A stretch of 64,000 bases of DNA, from positions 62,001 to 126,000 of the forward strand of contig DBDJ01000021.1 of NCBI GenBank assembly GCA_002293525.1, written 5' to 3'. A program made the translations under genes and the position numbers. Shown in pieces: positions 51,701 through 60,847 of this stretch. How positions within the stretch are numbered: the stretch's first letter is position 1; each line of letters starts with the position of its first letter. The notes beneath the pieces were generated by a model. That model saw only the letters and a list, made by a program, of their open reading frames with translations, made no database searches and was not told the origin of the DNA. The stretch is from Lachnospiraceae bacterium UBA935. GTDB taxonomy: Bacteria > Bacillota > Clostridia > Lachnospirales > Lachnospiraceae.

Positions 51701-53599
51701 GTAAGTTATCGTTTCGCCGGCCGTCACTGTCGCCGGGCTTACGGTCTTAACTACCGCCAGATCGGCACTGCCGATTACCGGTGCTACCGCAGTCGAGCTG
51801 TTGTTAGAAGTATCAGGATCAAAAGTCGGGCTGGTGACCACGGCGGTATTCTGAATAAAACCGTCGGCAGCGCTGCTGACGGTGGCCCTGACCAAGACAT
51901 CCACCGTGCCGGCTGGTGCTATGGACGGCAGATTAACCTCTCCTGTCCAGGCATTCCATGTGATGCCGCCGTCTGCGCTATAGGTAACGTTTTGCAGATT
52001 GGCGGGAATCATATCCGTAATCACCGGATTTTCTGCCGGGTCGATGCCGTTATTGGTTACCTGCAGCCGATATTCCAAGTCACCGCCGGCGGTGATCGGA
52101 TCCGTAGTTCCGGTTTTGACAATGGCTAAATCGGCGGAGAGAATTTTCACCGGAACCTGATTCGATGTGACAGTATAAGGTGACGGGATGCCGCCTTGAA
52201 CCGGCGAATAATTATAACTGACCGTTGCCGTGTTACCGGTGGGATTAGGATTGGGTACGGAAACCGCCCTTGCTGTAAAAACAATGGTCACTGTTTCGCC
52301 TCCCTGAAGATCCGGTACGGTAAAGCCGACATCGGGATTGGCGGCCGAATTAGCCTGACCGTTGACGGTCATGCTGCCGGGGACAAAAGTCATTCCGGCC
52401 GGCATCACATCCTTTATCGTGACTTCGGTAAGAGGATTGATGCCGGGGTTGTTAAGCGTCACTGTATAGTTTACGGTGTCACCGACATTGATCTGGGTCT
52501 TATCCGCAGATTTTACCGGAGTATAGAGCGGGAAGCTGATCTCATGCAACGTGATGTCGTCGATGGCATAGTCGTTACCGGTGGCGGCCGGGCCCATGCT
52601 TTCAAACTTTACCGTGATTGAGCTATTGTTCTGGGTATAGAGCGCGGTGCCGATTTCTTTCCATTCGGGATTGCTGGTATTCGTCGGTATCAATGCCCCC
52701 AAAGTATCGTTATATAACACCTGTCCGTTCGCGCCGATCACCTGTACTCCCAGCTGCGGGTTAACCAGAGAGGTGGTATTGGCCAAGTTTAAGATCCACG
52801 AGCTGAAAAGATAATACGTATTCGGCTTTACAGTTACCTGTTGCTGAAAAAAAACCGCCCCGGGATTATAGCCGTTCACGATCATCATCCGGCCCGTTTC
52901 ATCTCCCTCGGTGTGATCGGCAATCCGCCACCAGGTAAAATATTGATTCGGGATGGCATTGCTCATAATATTCTGAATCGTATATTCGCCGTCGTTGGGC
53001 TGAACATAATACGGATTCGGCTGGACATAGTTAAACTCTGTCCCGATATCCGGATAGGGATTGGGGTTGGCGCCAGTGTTAGCCGCCGTGCCGGCCGGAT
53101 AAGTCCCGAACGTCCCGTTATCGGCCTTGGTAATCAGATTGGTAGGAGAAATCACGACATTTGCATCGGTGATTGTCTCGATCGGGGTATAGGTCACCGG
53201 GCCGTTAAGGATATTCTGGCCGGTGATGTCTCCGCCGCTGACATTGATCTTGATGGTGGTGGGCGTGGTGGCGTCAAGATTCGTCGCCCCCGCCGGCGGG
53301 TTCTGGGCATAGCTGATCGGCGGAAAGGTTCCGCCATTGAGTATCGGTGCCGTGACTGCATTGTTAAAATTTCCCGGCGTAGCTGTAGCTGGCGTGCCAT
53401 AAGATTCCACGATCTGATAGCTGCCGTTGGGAACGTTATTAAAGGTATAATTGCCGTTTGCATCCGTCATGACGGCCAGCATGGCGCCGGTCGCCGTATT
53501 TTGTAATACAATCGGTACATTGGCCAGTCCTGTCTGAGACGCGGAGGCAACCGACGTCCGCTCCCTGTCAAAAATCAGCCTTCCTGAAATAGTAGCCAT
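48773..53599 (-). CDS. Large surface-type protein with ten DUF11 repeats
   Basis: 1608 residues. Residues 1-75 resemble a carboxypeptidase-regulatory/SdrD-B-like beta domain (GLANVPIVLQN, YTFNNVPNGSYQIVES). About 160-375 is a beta-sandwich-like region rich in aromatic residues ending AIDDITLHEI. From about 375 to the end there are ten DUF11-type repeats of roughly 120 residues, each opening with DLxVxK and nine of them holding the mark YSxDxGxTW. It ends at VELRII with no LPXTG signal, no S-layer domain and, oddly, no N-terminal signal peptide, though DUF11 proteins are mostly extracellular. AGGAG precedes the ATG. Release by cell lysis, a spore-coat role or an unknown export route are options that the sequence does not decide. 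Confidence 0.88.
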   Translation of the reverse strand: MATISGRLIFDRERTSVASASQTGLANVPIVLQNTATGAMLAVMTDANGNYTFNNVPNGSYQIVESYGTPATATPGNFNNAVTAPILNGGTFPPISYAQNPPAGATNLDATTPTTIKINVSGGDITGQNILNGPVTYTPIETITDANVVISPTNLITKADNGTFGTYPAGTAANTGANPNPYPDIGTEFNYVQPNPYYVQPNDGEYTIQNIMSNAIPNQYFTWWRIADHTEGDETGRMMIVNGYNPGAVFFQQQVTVKPNTYYLFSSWILNLANTTSLVNPQLGVQVIGANGQVLYNDTLGALIPTNTSNPEWKEIGTALYTQNNSSITVKFESMGPAATGNDYAIDDITLHEISFPLYTPVKSADKTQINVGDTVNYTVTLNNPGINPLTEVTIKDVMPAGMTFVPGSMTVNGQANSAANPDVGFTVPDLQGGETVTIVFTARAVSVPNPNPTGNTATVSYNYSPVQGGIPSPYTVTSNQVPVKILSADLAIVKTGTTDPITAGGDLEYRLQVTNNGIDPAENPVITDMIPANLQNVTYSADGGITWNAWTGEVNLPSIAPAGTVDVLVRATVSSAADGFIQNTAVVTSPTFDPDTSNNSSTAVAPVIGSADLAVVKTVSPATVTAGETITYHLIVSNAGPSDAVNTIVSDALPAGLTNAMYSADGGITWNNWTGTYSIANLAAEQSVALEIRADVDPSVTTTLANTATVTSDIPDTSPNNNTFSVTTPVTAAADLVISKVADKNPAPANELLTYTVTAVNNGPSNAANVQINDAVPALLSNVQYSLDNGATWSTWNGSYLAGTLAAQSDFTLLIRGRVGDVAGGLINNTASVTSDTDDPSPGDNSTTVTTPINTSADLSVTKSVSPVFAEHGQQVTFTVTVQNAGPNAARNVAVRDVMPSSLLNGQYSLDNGATWQNITGSLFILGTVEAGATVPVLLRGTVDQTTVGVVTNNASLSSDTPDPDMSNNSTSTNFTIGNTADLSMTKTADKETAFAGDRLTYTLAVRNSGPDNATNVVLSDDLPTVLLTPEFSVDNGATWQTWSSPYTIGTVPAGTTATVLIRGTINPSASTAQLASITNIGSVSSDTPDHNPDNNTGTVTTPVSASADLSVTKTGSPNPVVSGNRLTYNITVTNNGPSNAEGTLLIDSLSASIINPEYSADGGVTWLAWSSPLSIGTLAGGSSQNIQIRGTLNSAVVGSVTNTAVVRSTTPDPSMDNNTTTTDTPIQPNADISVVKTSDADIVNAGTLLTYTLTVANTGPSYAEDVVLTDAPPGDLGNPEYSTDGGLSWALWTGSLSIGTIAAGSSSKILLRGTVKSGTASTLSNTALVRETTPDPNPANNSSSVSVSVCQSIDLAVTKTADRTSVKAGDLITYSVAVRNNGSQQADNVTVADMIPAELGNAMYSVDDGMTWSSWSGSLAPFTLAGGGTRRLLIRGTVRAAAAGCIANLVTVKGSAPDPDPTNNHALVVTPIIPDGPEPPPPAGYADLCVEKTSSSSCVRPYEYVQYMVVVKNKGPNPAIQVSLKDDLPKELTDAEYSDDNGQSWNCWEGTMDLGDMMAGESRTIWISAKVCTCACGSITNTASVASETDDPDLRDNRASVELRII

Positions 53600-53646
53600 T
53601 ATAATCTCCTGTATTTTTTAAAAGACAATAGTGTCATCATCTTTTA

Positions 53647-53689
53647 ATCACTTATTACTATTATTATATTCGGCGTACTTATAAGTGAT
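53647..53689. promoter_or_regulatory. Inverted repeat in a divergent promoter region
   Basis: ATCACTTAT (53647-53655) and ATAAGTGAT (53681-53689) are perfect 9-bp arms 25 bases apart, in the 258-bp gap between the DUF11 gene (minus) and the repeat-protein gene (plus). A shared operator is possible. Confidence 0.35.
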
Positions 53690-53729
53690 ATTTTGCTTCT
53701 TCACCTTCACCTGTCGGAAGCTTTACATG

Positions 53730-53744
53730 ATGACAGCATGTCAT
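53730..53744. promoter_or_regulatory. Short palindrome in the divergent promoter region
   Basis: ATGACA, three bases, TGTCAT form a perfect 6-bp palindrome. A TATAAT at 53772-53777 lies further on towards the plus-strand gene, with only a poor -35. A regulator site is possible. Confidence 0.3.
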
Positions 53745-53857
53745 AAAATTTCTGTAAAAATAGCATATCACTATAATGTTCTTACGTGATTATGCCGATA
53801 ATTATTACGAAAAAAGATATAATCTATCTTTTTTACAAAAGTACAAGGAGGTACGAC

Positions 53858-55189
53858 ATGGCTATTAATGGATTAGGAACACAGCCAACATTTGACTCAT
53901 CTGAATATGAGGTGCCGGCAAGCCCCCCTTCAGATGCTGCCGCTCCGGCACCGGAGCAGCAAAAACCCGGCATACCGGAAGGACCCTCCGCTCAGCTGGA
54001 ACTGAGCGAAGCAGGACAGCAGAAGTCTTCTGAGATGTATCGAGCCGGAGAAGGCCCTGCCCATCTGGAAGCAGCTATCTTAAAGCATAGAGCCCAGCAG
54101 AAAGCGGCCTCTAAGAAGATGTCAGGAGGGAAACCGCCTCACGAGCATGGCCGGATGGCACAGGAGCACGGGCCACGGATGCGGACAAGACCGGCCGACT
54201 TACCGGCACAGAACGAAACCAGGGTACCGATCAAAAACCGGGTCGGAGAACAGTTGAATAGCGACCCGAAACATAGTCTTCTGGAACGGGCAGCCACTCA
54301 GAACGGCGGCACGGCGGCAGTGGTATACGGTAACCAGACCGGCTATAATCCCAAGGTTCAGGAACAGCTCAAGGAAATGCGCCTGAAAGCCGGAATCAGA
54401 CATGAATTGCCGAAGCAGGCAAGTTTAGCCGGCGGCCCGAAGGCATATGGAAACCGAACCGGCTATAATCCTAAGGTTCAGGCATATACGGCAGCCGGTT
54501 CCAAGTTCCCGGCAGGAGATACGAAAGCCGATACCCAGTTTCCGTCAGGATATATGAAAGCCGATACCCAGATTCCGGAAGCCTTGACCGAACAGGATGT
54601 TGATGATCTGTTAGCCTACCGGCGTGACCAGCTGCAAGCAGCTCTCCTGAAGGCAAATGAAGGACAGCCAGACAGCCGGAATATCCTTGCCTCAAGTTCA
54701 GCCGGAGTCAAGAAAGCCTATCATGAGATTCCAGATGCCTTGACCAATCAAGACCTTGAAAATCTGATTCAATACCGAAAAGAACAGCTTGACGCTACGG
54801 TTGCAAGAAAAAATGAAATGGCGCAGGCGCGGCGGATGCAAGAAGCATCTGAAATGCCGGACGGATTGAGTGAGGAAGAGGCAAACAATTTATGGCAGAC
54901 TCGGAAAGACCAGTATGAAGCAGCTTATTTAAAAGCCAATGAAGATCAGCTGAATGTCGAAGACGCTCTGGCATCAAGAAGCGAAGGAGTCCGCCAGGCT
55001 TATAACGATCTATCGGACGCCCTGACGAAAGAAGATATCAGCTATCTGCTGGAATACAGTCAGAAACAATATGATACGGCCAAGCAATACGCGTTAAAAA
55101 TGATGCCGGACACATTTGCCTCCGGAACCGACCAAGAAGACAACAGCTTAGAAGAATTGATTAGGACATTTGCGGCATTTGAGAAATAA
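53858..55189 (+). CDS. Hypothetical repeat-rich protein
   Basis: 443 residues from the ATG at 53858, which has AGGAGG seven bases upstream; a longer frame to 53786 lacks one. No signal peptide or membrane segment. The first 150 residues are Pro/Ala/Gln-rich and low in complexity. The phrase YGNxTGYNPKVQ occurs twice (about 160 and 205). From about 240 four degenerate helical repeats of 40-50 residues follow, each with a core like ALTxxDLxxLLxYRxxQLxAA and a tail like LKANE. It is divergent from the DUF11 gene and shares its upstream region. No family recognised; a structural or filament-like role is only a guess from the repeats. Confidence 0.8.
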   Translation: MAINGLGTQPTFDSSEYEVPASPPSDAAAPAPEQQKPGIPEGPSAQLELSEAGQQKSSEMYRAGEGPAHLEAAILKHRAQQKAASKKMSGGKPPHEHGRMAQEHGPRMRTRPADLPAQNETRVPIKNRVGEQLNSDPKHSLLERAATQNGGTAAVVYGNQTGYNPKVQEQLKEMRLKAGIRHELPKQASLAGGPKAYGNRTGYNPKVQAYTAAGSKFPAGDTKADTQFPSGYMKADTQIPEALTEQDVDDLLAYRRDQLQAALLKANEGQPDSRNILASSSAGVKKAYHEIPDALTNQDLENLIQYRKEQLDATVARKNEMAQARRMQEASEMPDGLSEEEANNLWQTRKDQYEAAYLKANEDQLNVEDALASRSEGVRQAYNDLSDALTKEDISYLLEYSQKQYDTAKQYALKMMPDTFASGTDQEDNSLEELIRTFAAFEK

Positions 55190-55236
55190 AAAATATGGCT
55201 TCAGTCAGTGTTTCCCTATTATATCGTATCACGAAG

Positions 55237-55270
55237 AACGCCCTGGCCGGCAAGCTGGTCAAGGGCGTTT
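55237..55270 (+). terminator. Likely rho-independent terminator
   Basis: AACGCCCTGGCC and GGTCAAGGGCGTT pair over about 11 bp with one bulge around a short loop and are followed by TTTT. It lies 48 bp after the stop of the repeat-rich protein gene. Confidence 0.6.
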
Positions 55271-55404
55271 TCGTAACACCTGATATAAAGCAGTCCATCC
55301 CGCCAAATAAGAAATCCGGCTTGGACTTCAAGGCTTCCTGCGCTACGATGTTTCCGGTTCTTAAATCAAGCTCAACTATTATAATAATCCTCAATATTCA
55401 GGTA

Positions 55405-56838
55405 TTATATGTTATTGTTGAACTCTTGAATAGATTCATCAATTTTCTTTGTACTTAACTGTATTTTTTTCCAATAATGAGGATCATGCCATTGGCGATC
55501 CAATTCTTCAACAGACATTCCTTGTTGCTCGACCCATGTATAATACTTTAAATTGTGTATTCGTTTTTTATCTTTGTATGTCAATTCATCAATATAGTCG
55601 GTCTTCAATCCCTGAAGAAAAACAAGATACGCTATTTGGGCGTCGAATAGATTGTAATCCTCCTCTAAAAGTTTTGATTGGTACATTTCTGTAGAGTCTG
55701 TTAAAATCGTAAACACAATATCATTAGATGTTAATTCGTAATATTTTGAAAACTTTATTGCCAGACATAAATTTGCTATTCCTGAGATACCACACCAATT
55801 TAACTTTTGAATTATGGAATCGTTAATACCGATGGATTTAAGGTACTCATGCCCAGCAGGTAAATTGAATAACTTAAAAATTTCTTTGCAATGATTATCA
55901 TCAATCCCAACAATCATATCCGTATTTCTTACATTATGGATCCACGGTACATGTTTATCACCAATTCCTTCAATTGTATGCTCTCCATATCCATTCATAA
56001 GCAAGGTAGGGCATTGTAATGCCTCGCCAACTGCTAACTTAACTGACGGATAAACATCCTTTATCGCATCAGCACAGCCTAGTGTACCAGATGATCCTGA
56101 TGATAAGCATATTCCAGCAAATCTTTCTGTGTCACCTTTTATACTATTAAATAAATCAAGAAAAGTACTTGCTGTCACTTCGTAATGCCATAAGTAGTTC
56201 CAAAAATCACAAAATTGGTTAAAGACAACAACATTGTTGCGCTCCATTCTTAATTGATTAACTCTATCATAGATTTCCTTTACGTTGCTCTCAGAGCCTA
56301 ATGTAGTTATTACCTCACCTGAAATATTGTTCAGCCAATCGAATCGCTCTTTACTCATATTTTCAGGTAGCACCGAAATAGAATGACAGCCCATTATTGC
56401 TGAATTAAAAGCACCTCCACGGCAAAAATTACCTGTAGATGGCCATACCGCAAAATTGTGCTGTAAATCCAGTTCTCCTGAAATGATTCTGGGGATAAGA
56501 CATGCCAAGCTTGATCCTACTTTATGCGCTCCAGTCGGAAAAAACTTTCCAGACAAACCAATAATTCTTGATTTTACACCAGTAAGTTCTGGTGGAAATT
56601 CAAGAATATTCGGCAACAATTGAAATCCTCCTCCTAGTTTTACCGGCTCATTCTTCCATGTTATGCGATAAAGATTTAGGGGATGAACAGCGTCAAGTTC
56701 TACTTCTTTAAGCATTAATTTTATTGGTTCGGGTATATTACATGGGTTTTTCATTTCAGAAAAAGTTGGTAAAGTAACTCCTCTATTTGATAGAAATTTT
56801 GCATTATCTTTCACAACATCATTTGTAAATTCAAACAT
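55405..56838 (-). CDS. PLP-dependent enzyme, tryptophan synthase beta/cysteine synthase fold
   Basis: 477 residues from the ATG at 56838 with AGGAGGAG upstream. The PLP lysine lies in TGAHKVGSS (about 100), an Asn/Gly phosphate-contact loop in WPSTGNFCRGGA (about 132-143), and a glycine-rich loop in LSSGSSGTLGCADA (about 245-258). This is the fold type II pattern, with about 100 extra residues compared with a plain cysteine synthase. The substrate is unknown. It follows an AMP-forming ligase gene by 74 bp on the same strand, which suggests joint function in making or changing a small acyl or amino acid compound. Base composition is clearly more AT-rich than in the large cluster to the left. 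Confidence 0.8.
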   Translation of the reverse strand: MFEFTNDVVKDNAKFLSNRGVTLPTFSEMKNPCNIPEPIKLMLKEVELDAVHPLNLYRITWKNEPVKLGGGFQLLPNILEFPPELTGVKSRIIGLSGKFFPTGAHKVGSSLACLIPRIISGELDLQHNFAVWPSTGNFCRGGAFNSAIMGCHSISVLPENMSKERFDWLNNISGEVITTLGSESNVKEIYDRVNQLRMERNNVVVFNQFCDFWNYLWHYEVTASTFLDLFNSIKGDTERFAGICLSSGSSGTLGCADAIKDVYPSVKLAVGEALQCPTLLMNGYGEHTIEGIGDKHVPWIHNVRNTDMIVGIDDNHCKEIFKLFNLPAGHEYLKSIGINDSIIQKLNWCGISGIANLCLAIKFSKYYELTSNDIVFTILTDSTEMYQSKLLEEDYNLFDAQIAYLVFLQGLKTDYIDELTYKDKKRIHNLKYYTWVEQQGMSVEELDRQWHDPHYWKKIQLSTKKIDESIQEFNNNI

Positions 56839-56912
56839 AAATCTCCTCCTGTAAATACCATTTATTTTCATTAAGTAATACAAAACTTTTTGATTACCAT
56901 AGAAGTCAAAAT

Positions 56913-58469
56913 CTACCTGTATTGTCTCTTTATCTTTTTCGTTGTAGTTTTAGGAAACTCTGTTTCTCGAATTAAAGTCTTTCCGATATTCTTATATTTC
57001 GGCAGTGTCCGATTCAAATTCAAAATATCGCTGTCAAGCTTTTTCTTACAATCAGGGTAGGTTTCCGTATCTAAAAATAATTCTGCTATTATTGTGTTGT
57101 CCGTGGAATACACGACAGCCTCCTTTATATATGAGAAATTCATTAGTGCAAACTCCAATTCCTCTGGGCAAACATTTTTACCATTGCTCAGAATCATCAG
57201 ATTTTTCTTCCTCCCTGTAATAAACAGAAATCCATCTTGATCTATAAACCCGATGTCGCCAGTTTTAAACCAATCTCCGCTAAAGGCTTCTTTTGTAGCC
57301 TGTTCATTTTTATAATAGCCAAGCATGACTATATCGCCTTTAACAAAGATCTCACCATGACCAGTTTCATCTGGATCAGATATTTTCACTTCGCAAAATG
57401 AGATTACTTGCCCCTCACTATTAGCATTATAGTAGTCATTCCGATTTACGGACACAATAGCAGCCGTTTCCGTAAGACCGTACCCCCATATAACCGGTAT
57501 TCCTAAAGATCTGAATGCATCGACATATTTTCCGTCAACGTGAGCGCCACCGCCTGTAATAGTAATGAGGTTACCTCCAAAAAAATCATCGACAACTTTT
57601 TTTAGATTTTCCTTGCTTTTATCATCCCCGGCTTTTATTAACATCTGTTTATAATATGTTTCGATTAACATTGGAACCAACAAAACGTTCTGCGGTTTAT
57701 ATTTTGCAAAATCCCTTGATAATTCTTTTAAGCTGTGATTAATTGCTATTGTACTTCCAGAAAGCAGTAATGATAATACACCACCAACCAAACTCGCAAT
57801 ATGGTGCAAAGGTAATATCAGTAAACTACTTTCAGGAAAGCATATATGTTGGCAAATCCCCATAGTGTTTGACGCCAGATTTTTATGTGACAGCATTACC
57901 CCCTTGGGGTTACCAGTCGTTCCAGACGTATACATAAGTGACGCCATTTTATTATTATTAATCGTATATTCTACAACATCCTTTTTACCCTTATGGATCA
58001 ATTGTCTTCCCATATCAACGTATTCCTGCAAGATGTTCATGTTGACACTGTGCTTAAAACTTGCTCTGTTTCTCAATTGAATCGCTATATCAGCATAATC
58101 GTCAGAATACACAAACATTTCAGCTTCGGAATGATTCAAAATTACTTCTAAATTTGCCGCTTGGAGTTCCTTGTCCAAAGGGATAATTATATTCCCGCTA
58201 TTGACCACGGCAAAATACGTCAAAATCCATTCATAAGAGTTCTCGCCTATCAGAGCTATTTTCGCATTTTGAATACCGAGTTCAGACAATGCTGTGCCCA
58301 GTGCCTCAACATCGGCCTTGAATTGATGATAACTCACATTAATGGTTTCTTTCTTAAATTCGAAGGAGAAGGCGGTTCTGTCACCATAATTTTTAGCAGT
58401 TAGATTAACCATTTCTTTAAGATTATAAATTTTCTCAGTTTTATAAAGCGGATATTTTTTATTATTCAT
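56913..58469 (-). CDS. AMP-forming acyl-CoA ligase/acyl-AMP synthetase
   Basis: 518 residues from the ATG at 58469 with GAGAGGA upstream. ANL-family motifs are all present: YTSGTTGNPKG (about 185), YGLTETAA (about 325), TGDIGF (about 410), GRKKNLMILSNGKN (about 430) and the C-terminal Lys in TTTKKIKRQYR. Overall it is nearest to long-chain fatty acid ligases. No carrier protein is encoded next to it. It lies between the copper ATPase gene and the PLP enzyme gene, all on the minus strand; whether all belong to one transcript is not clear, with an 88-bp gap to the ATPase gene. Confidence 0.88.
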   Translation of the reverse strand: MNNKKYPLYKTEKIYNLKEMVNLTAKNYGDRTAFSFEFKKETINVSYHQFKADVEALGTALSELGIQNAKIALIGENSYEWILTYFAVVNSGNIIIPLDKELQAANLEVILNHSEAEMFVYSDDYADIAIQLRNRASFKHSVNMNILQEYVDMGRQLIHKGKKDVVEYTINNNKMASLMYTSGTTGNPKGVMLSHKNLASNTMGICQHICFPESSLLILPLHHIASLVGGVLSLLLSGSTIAINHSLKELSRDFAKYKPQNVLLVPMLIETYYKQMLIKAGDDKSKENLKKVVDDFFGGNLITITGGGAHVDGKYVDAFRSLGIPVIWGYGLTETAAIVSVNRNDYYNANSEGQVISFCEVKISDPDETGHGEIFVKGDIVMLGYYKNEQATKEAFSGDWFKTGDIGFIDQDGFLFITGRKKNLMILSNGKNVCPEELEFALMNFSYIKEAVVYSTDNTIIAELFLDTETYPDCKKKLDSDILNLNRTLPKYKNIGKTLIRETEFPKTTTKKIKRQYR

Positions 58470-58557
58470 GAAATAATCCTCTCTTTCTCTGATCGCCACT
58501 GTTCCGCCCTTCCTTCTTCTTTGTTTCTGAAACCTTTGAATTAACATTGTCCATTTT

Positions 58558-60813
58558 TTAACCAGTTACCTTGAATCTTTTCAATCTCAGTGCATTTGTA
58601 AGCACAGACAAGCTCGATAATGTCATCGACGCTGCCGCAAAAGTAGGTGTTAAAAGTGGCCCGCCGAAAATATATAGTACCCCTGCAGCCAGAGAAATAC
58701 CCGCAGCATTGTAACAAAATGCCCAAAAGAGATTTTGCTTAATATTGCGAATGGTCACCTTTGAAAGTCGTATAGTCGCAGGTACATCCATAAGGTCACT
58801 ATGCATCAGCACAATATCAGCACTTTCCATCGCAACATCTGTTCCGCTTCCAATTGCAATCCCTATATCAGCCAGCGCCAACGCCGGAGCGTCATTAATT
58901 CCGTCTCCGACCATGGCTACCGTATCACCGCTCTCTTGAAGTTTTTTGACCTCAAGCGCCTTATTCTGAGGTAGTACTTCAGAAAGTACCCTTTTGATTC
59001 CGACTTGCCTTGCAATAGCTTCCGCTGTTCGTTTGTTGTCACCGGTAATCATAACTACCTCAATATCCATTTCGGAAAGCTTTTTAATAGCGTTTGCGCT
59101 ACTCGCCTTGACAACATCAGCGACTGCAATGATACCCGCTATTTTTTGATCTATCGCAACATACATTGGTGTTTTTCCCTCGCTTGCGATACGATCCACT
59201 TCATCATATAATTCGAATGATAAAATATCATACTCTTCCATCAATTTTTTGTTTCCAACCAGTATTTCTTGCTCGTTGATAACGCAATGGATACCTTTTC
59301 CTGAAATAGCTTCAAAACCTGAAACAGGAAGGAATTCTATGTTTTCCAATTCTAATGCTTTTACAATTGCTTCGCCTAGTGGATGTTCACTTCCTTTCTC
59401 AGCGGAACCGGCAAATTGCAATAATCGCTTGCTTTCAATATCGACCAATGGTATTATGTCGGTTACTACTGGCTTACCCTCTGTAATCGTACCTGTTTTA
59501 TCAAAGACGATGGTTTTTATTTTGTGGGTGATTTCCAACGCCTCGCCGCCCTTAAGGAGTATACCGTTTTCCGCACCCTTTCCTGTGCCAACCATGATGG
59601 CTGTGGGAGTGGCTAGCCCAAGAGCACAAGGGCAGGCAATAACAAGTACTGTTATAAGTGTCTGCAATGAAAAAGCGACATTTCTTTCAACAATAAACCA
59701 TCCAATAGCAGCAATAACAGCTATTACGACTACTATCTGTACAAAAAAACCCGAGATGACATCTGCCATTTTCGCAATCGGCGCTTTGTTACACTGTGCG
59801 TCCTCCACCAACTTGATGATTTGTGCAAGTGCGGTGTCAGAACCTACTTTCTCCGCTTTAAACTTGATAAATCCGTATTTGTTAATGCTTGCGGCATAAA
59901 CCTTATCGCCGATCTTCTTATCTATGGGCATACTTTCACCTGTTAGCATTGCTTCGTCAATCGCCGTTATTCCTTCAACAACAACACCATCAACAGGAAT
60001 TTTACTACCCGGTTTAACAAGTACAATGTCACCGACTGTTACAGAATCAATCAGTGTTTCAATTTCACGTCCATCCCTAATCACAATGGCTGTCTTCGGT
60101 CTCAATCCCATTAGCTTTTTAATTGCTTCACTTGTCTTACCTTTAGATATGGCCTCCAGCATTTTCCCAAGCAAAACCAACGTGATAATAACAGTCGCTG
60201 ATTCATAATATAAACATGTTGTCACATGCACAGGATCCCCCATGACAATCAGAATTGAATTGTACAGGCTGTAAAACATTGCTGCCGATGTTCCCAATGC
60301 AATCAAACTATCCATATTAGGTGATTTGAGCCGTATCGCACGGAACCCAACATAATAAAATCGGTACCCCGCAATAATTACAGGCAAAGATAAAACCAGT
60401 TGTGCAAGGGTGAATCTTATTGGATAATAATCATAATGCAAGATTTTTGGTATCGGATAGTGCAGGCCAAACAGTTCCGCTATCATTGGTTCCATTGAAA
60501 GATATACAAGAAGAACGGTAAACACCGCCGCAACAATAAATTTTTTCCGCAGGACTTTAATCTCTCTTTCCTTACGCAGATTATATTCGTCAACAGTATC
60601 TTTTTTAATCTCTGCCCAACCATAACCAGTTTTCTCTATTCTTTTTTTTATGCTATCTAGGCCAGTCTTCTCATGGTCAAATTCAACTGCCATACGTTCC
60701 GTAGTTAAATTAACAACACAGTTGATTACCCCGTCCATTCGTCCGACAATTTTCTCAATTCGTGCCGAGCACGCCGCACAAGTCATACCTGTTATTCTTA
60801 ATGTTTCACGCAT
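58558..60813 (-). CDS. copA: Copper-exporting P1B-type ATPase
   Basis: 751 residues, AGGAGG before the ATG. One N-terminal heavy-metal domain (GMTCAACSARIE, Cys pair at about 12-15), eight membrane segments, the CPC metal site in ACPCALGLATPT (about 390), phosphorylation site DKTGTITEG (about 430), the HP motif GSEHPLGEA (about 475) and GDGINDAPALA (about 630). YN in FCYNAAG and MxxSS in MTLSSLS near the end are the marks of Cu(I) exporters of class 1B-1. It pumps Cu(I) out of the cell. The HMA-TauE-cupredoxin and cupredoxin genes directly upstream support a copper role. Confidence 0.95.
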   Translation of the reverse strand: MRETLRITGMTCAACSARIEKIVGRMDGVINCVVNLTTERMAVEFDHEKTGLDSIKKRIEKTGYGWAEIKKDTVDEYNLRKEREIKVLRKKFIVAAVFTVLLVYLSMEPMIAELFGLHYPIPKILHYDYYPIRFTLAQLVLSLPVIIAGYRFYYVGFRAIRLKSPNMDSLIALGTSAAMFYSLYNSILIVMGDPVHVTTCLYYESATVIITLVLLGKMLEAISKGKTSEAIKKLMGLRPKTAIVIRDGREIETLIDSVTVGDIVLVKPGSKIPVDGVVVEGITAIDEAMLTGESMPIDKKIGDKVYAASINKYGFIKFKAEKVGSDTALAQIIKLVEDAQCNKAPIAKMADVISGFFVQIVVVIAVIAAIGWFIVERNVAFSLQTLITVLVIACPCALGLATPTAIMVGTGKGAENGILLKGGEALEITHKIKTIVFDKTGTITEGKPVVTDIIPLVDIESKRLLQFAGSAEKGSEHPLGEAIVKALELENIEFLPVSGFEAISGKGIHCVINEQEILVGNKKLMEEYDILSFELYDEVDRIASEGKTPMYVAIDQKIAGIIAVADVVKASSANAIKKLSEMDIEVVMITGDNKRTAEAIARQVGIKRVLSEVLPQNKALEVKKLQESGDTVAMVGDGINDAPALALADIGIAIGSGTDVAMESADIVLMHSDLMDVPATIRLSKVTIRNIKQNLFWAFCYNAAGISLAAGVLYIFGGPLLTPTFAAASMTLSSLSVLTNALRLKRFKVTG

Positions 60814-60847
60814 GTTTTATTTCCCTCCTATACTTAATCTTATTTAA

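Noticed and set aside
52841..53506. 221-codon plus-strand frame opposite the DUF11 gene
   Set aside because: Composition mirrors the repeats of the real gene on the other strand.
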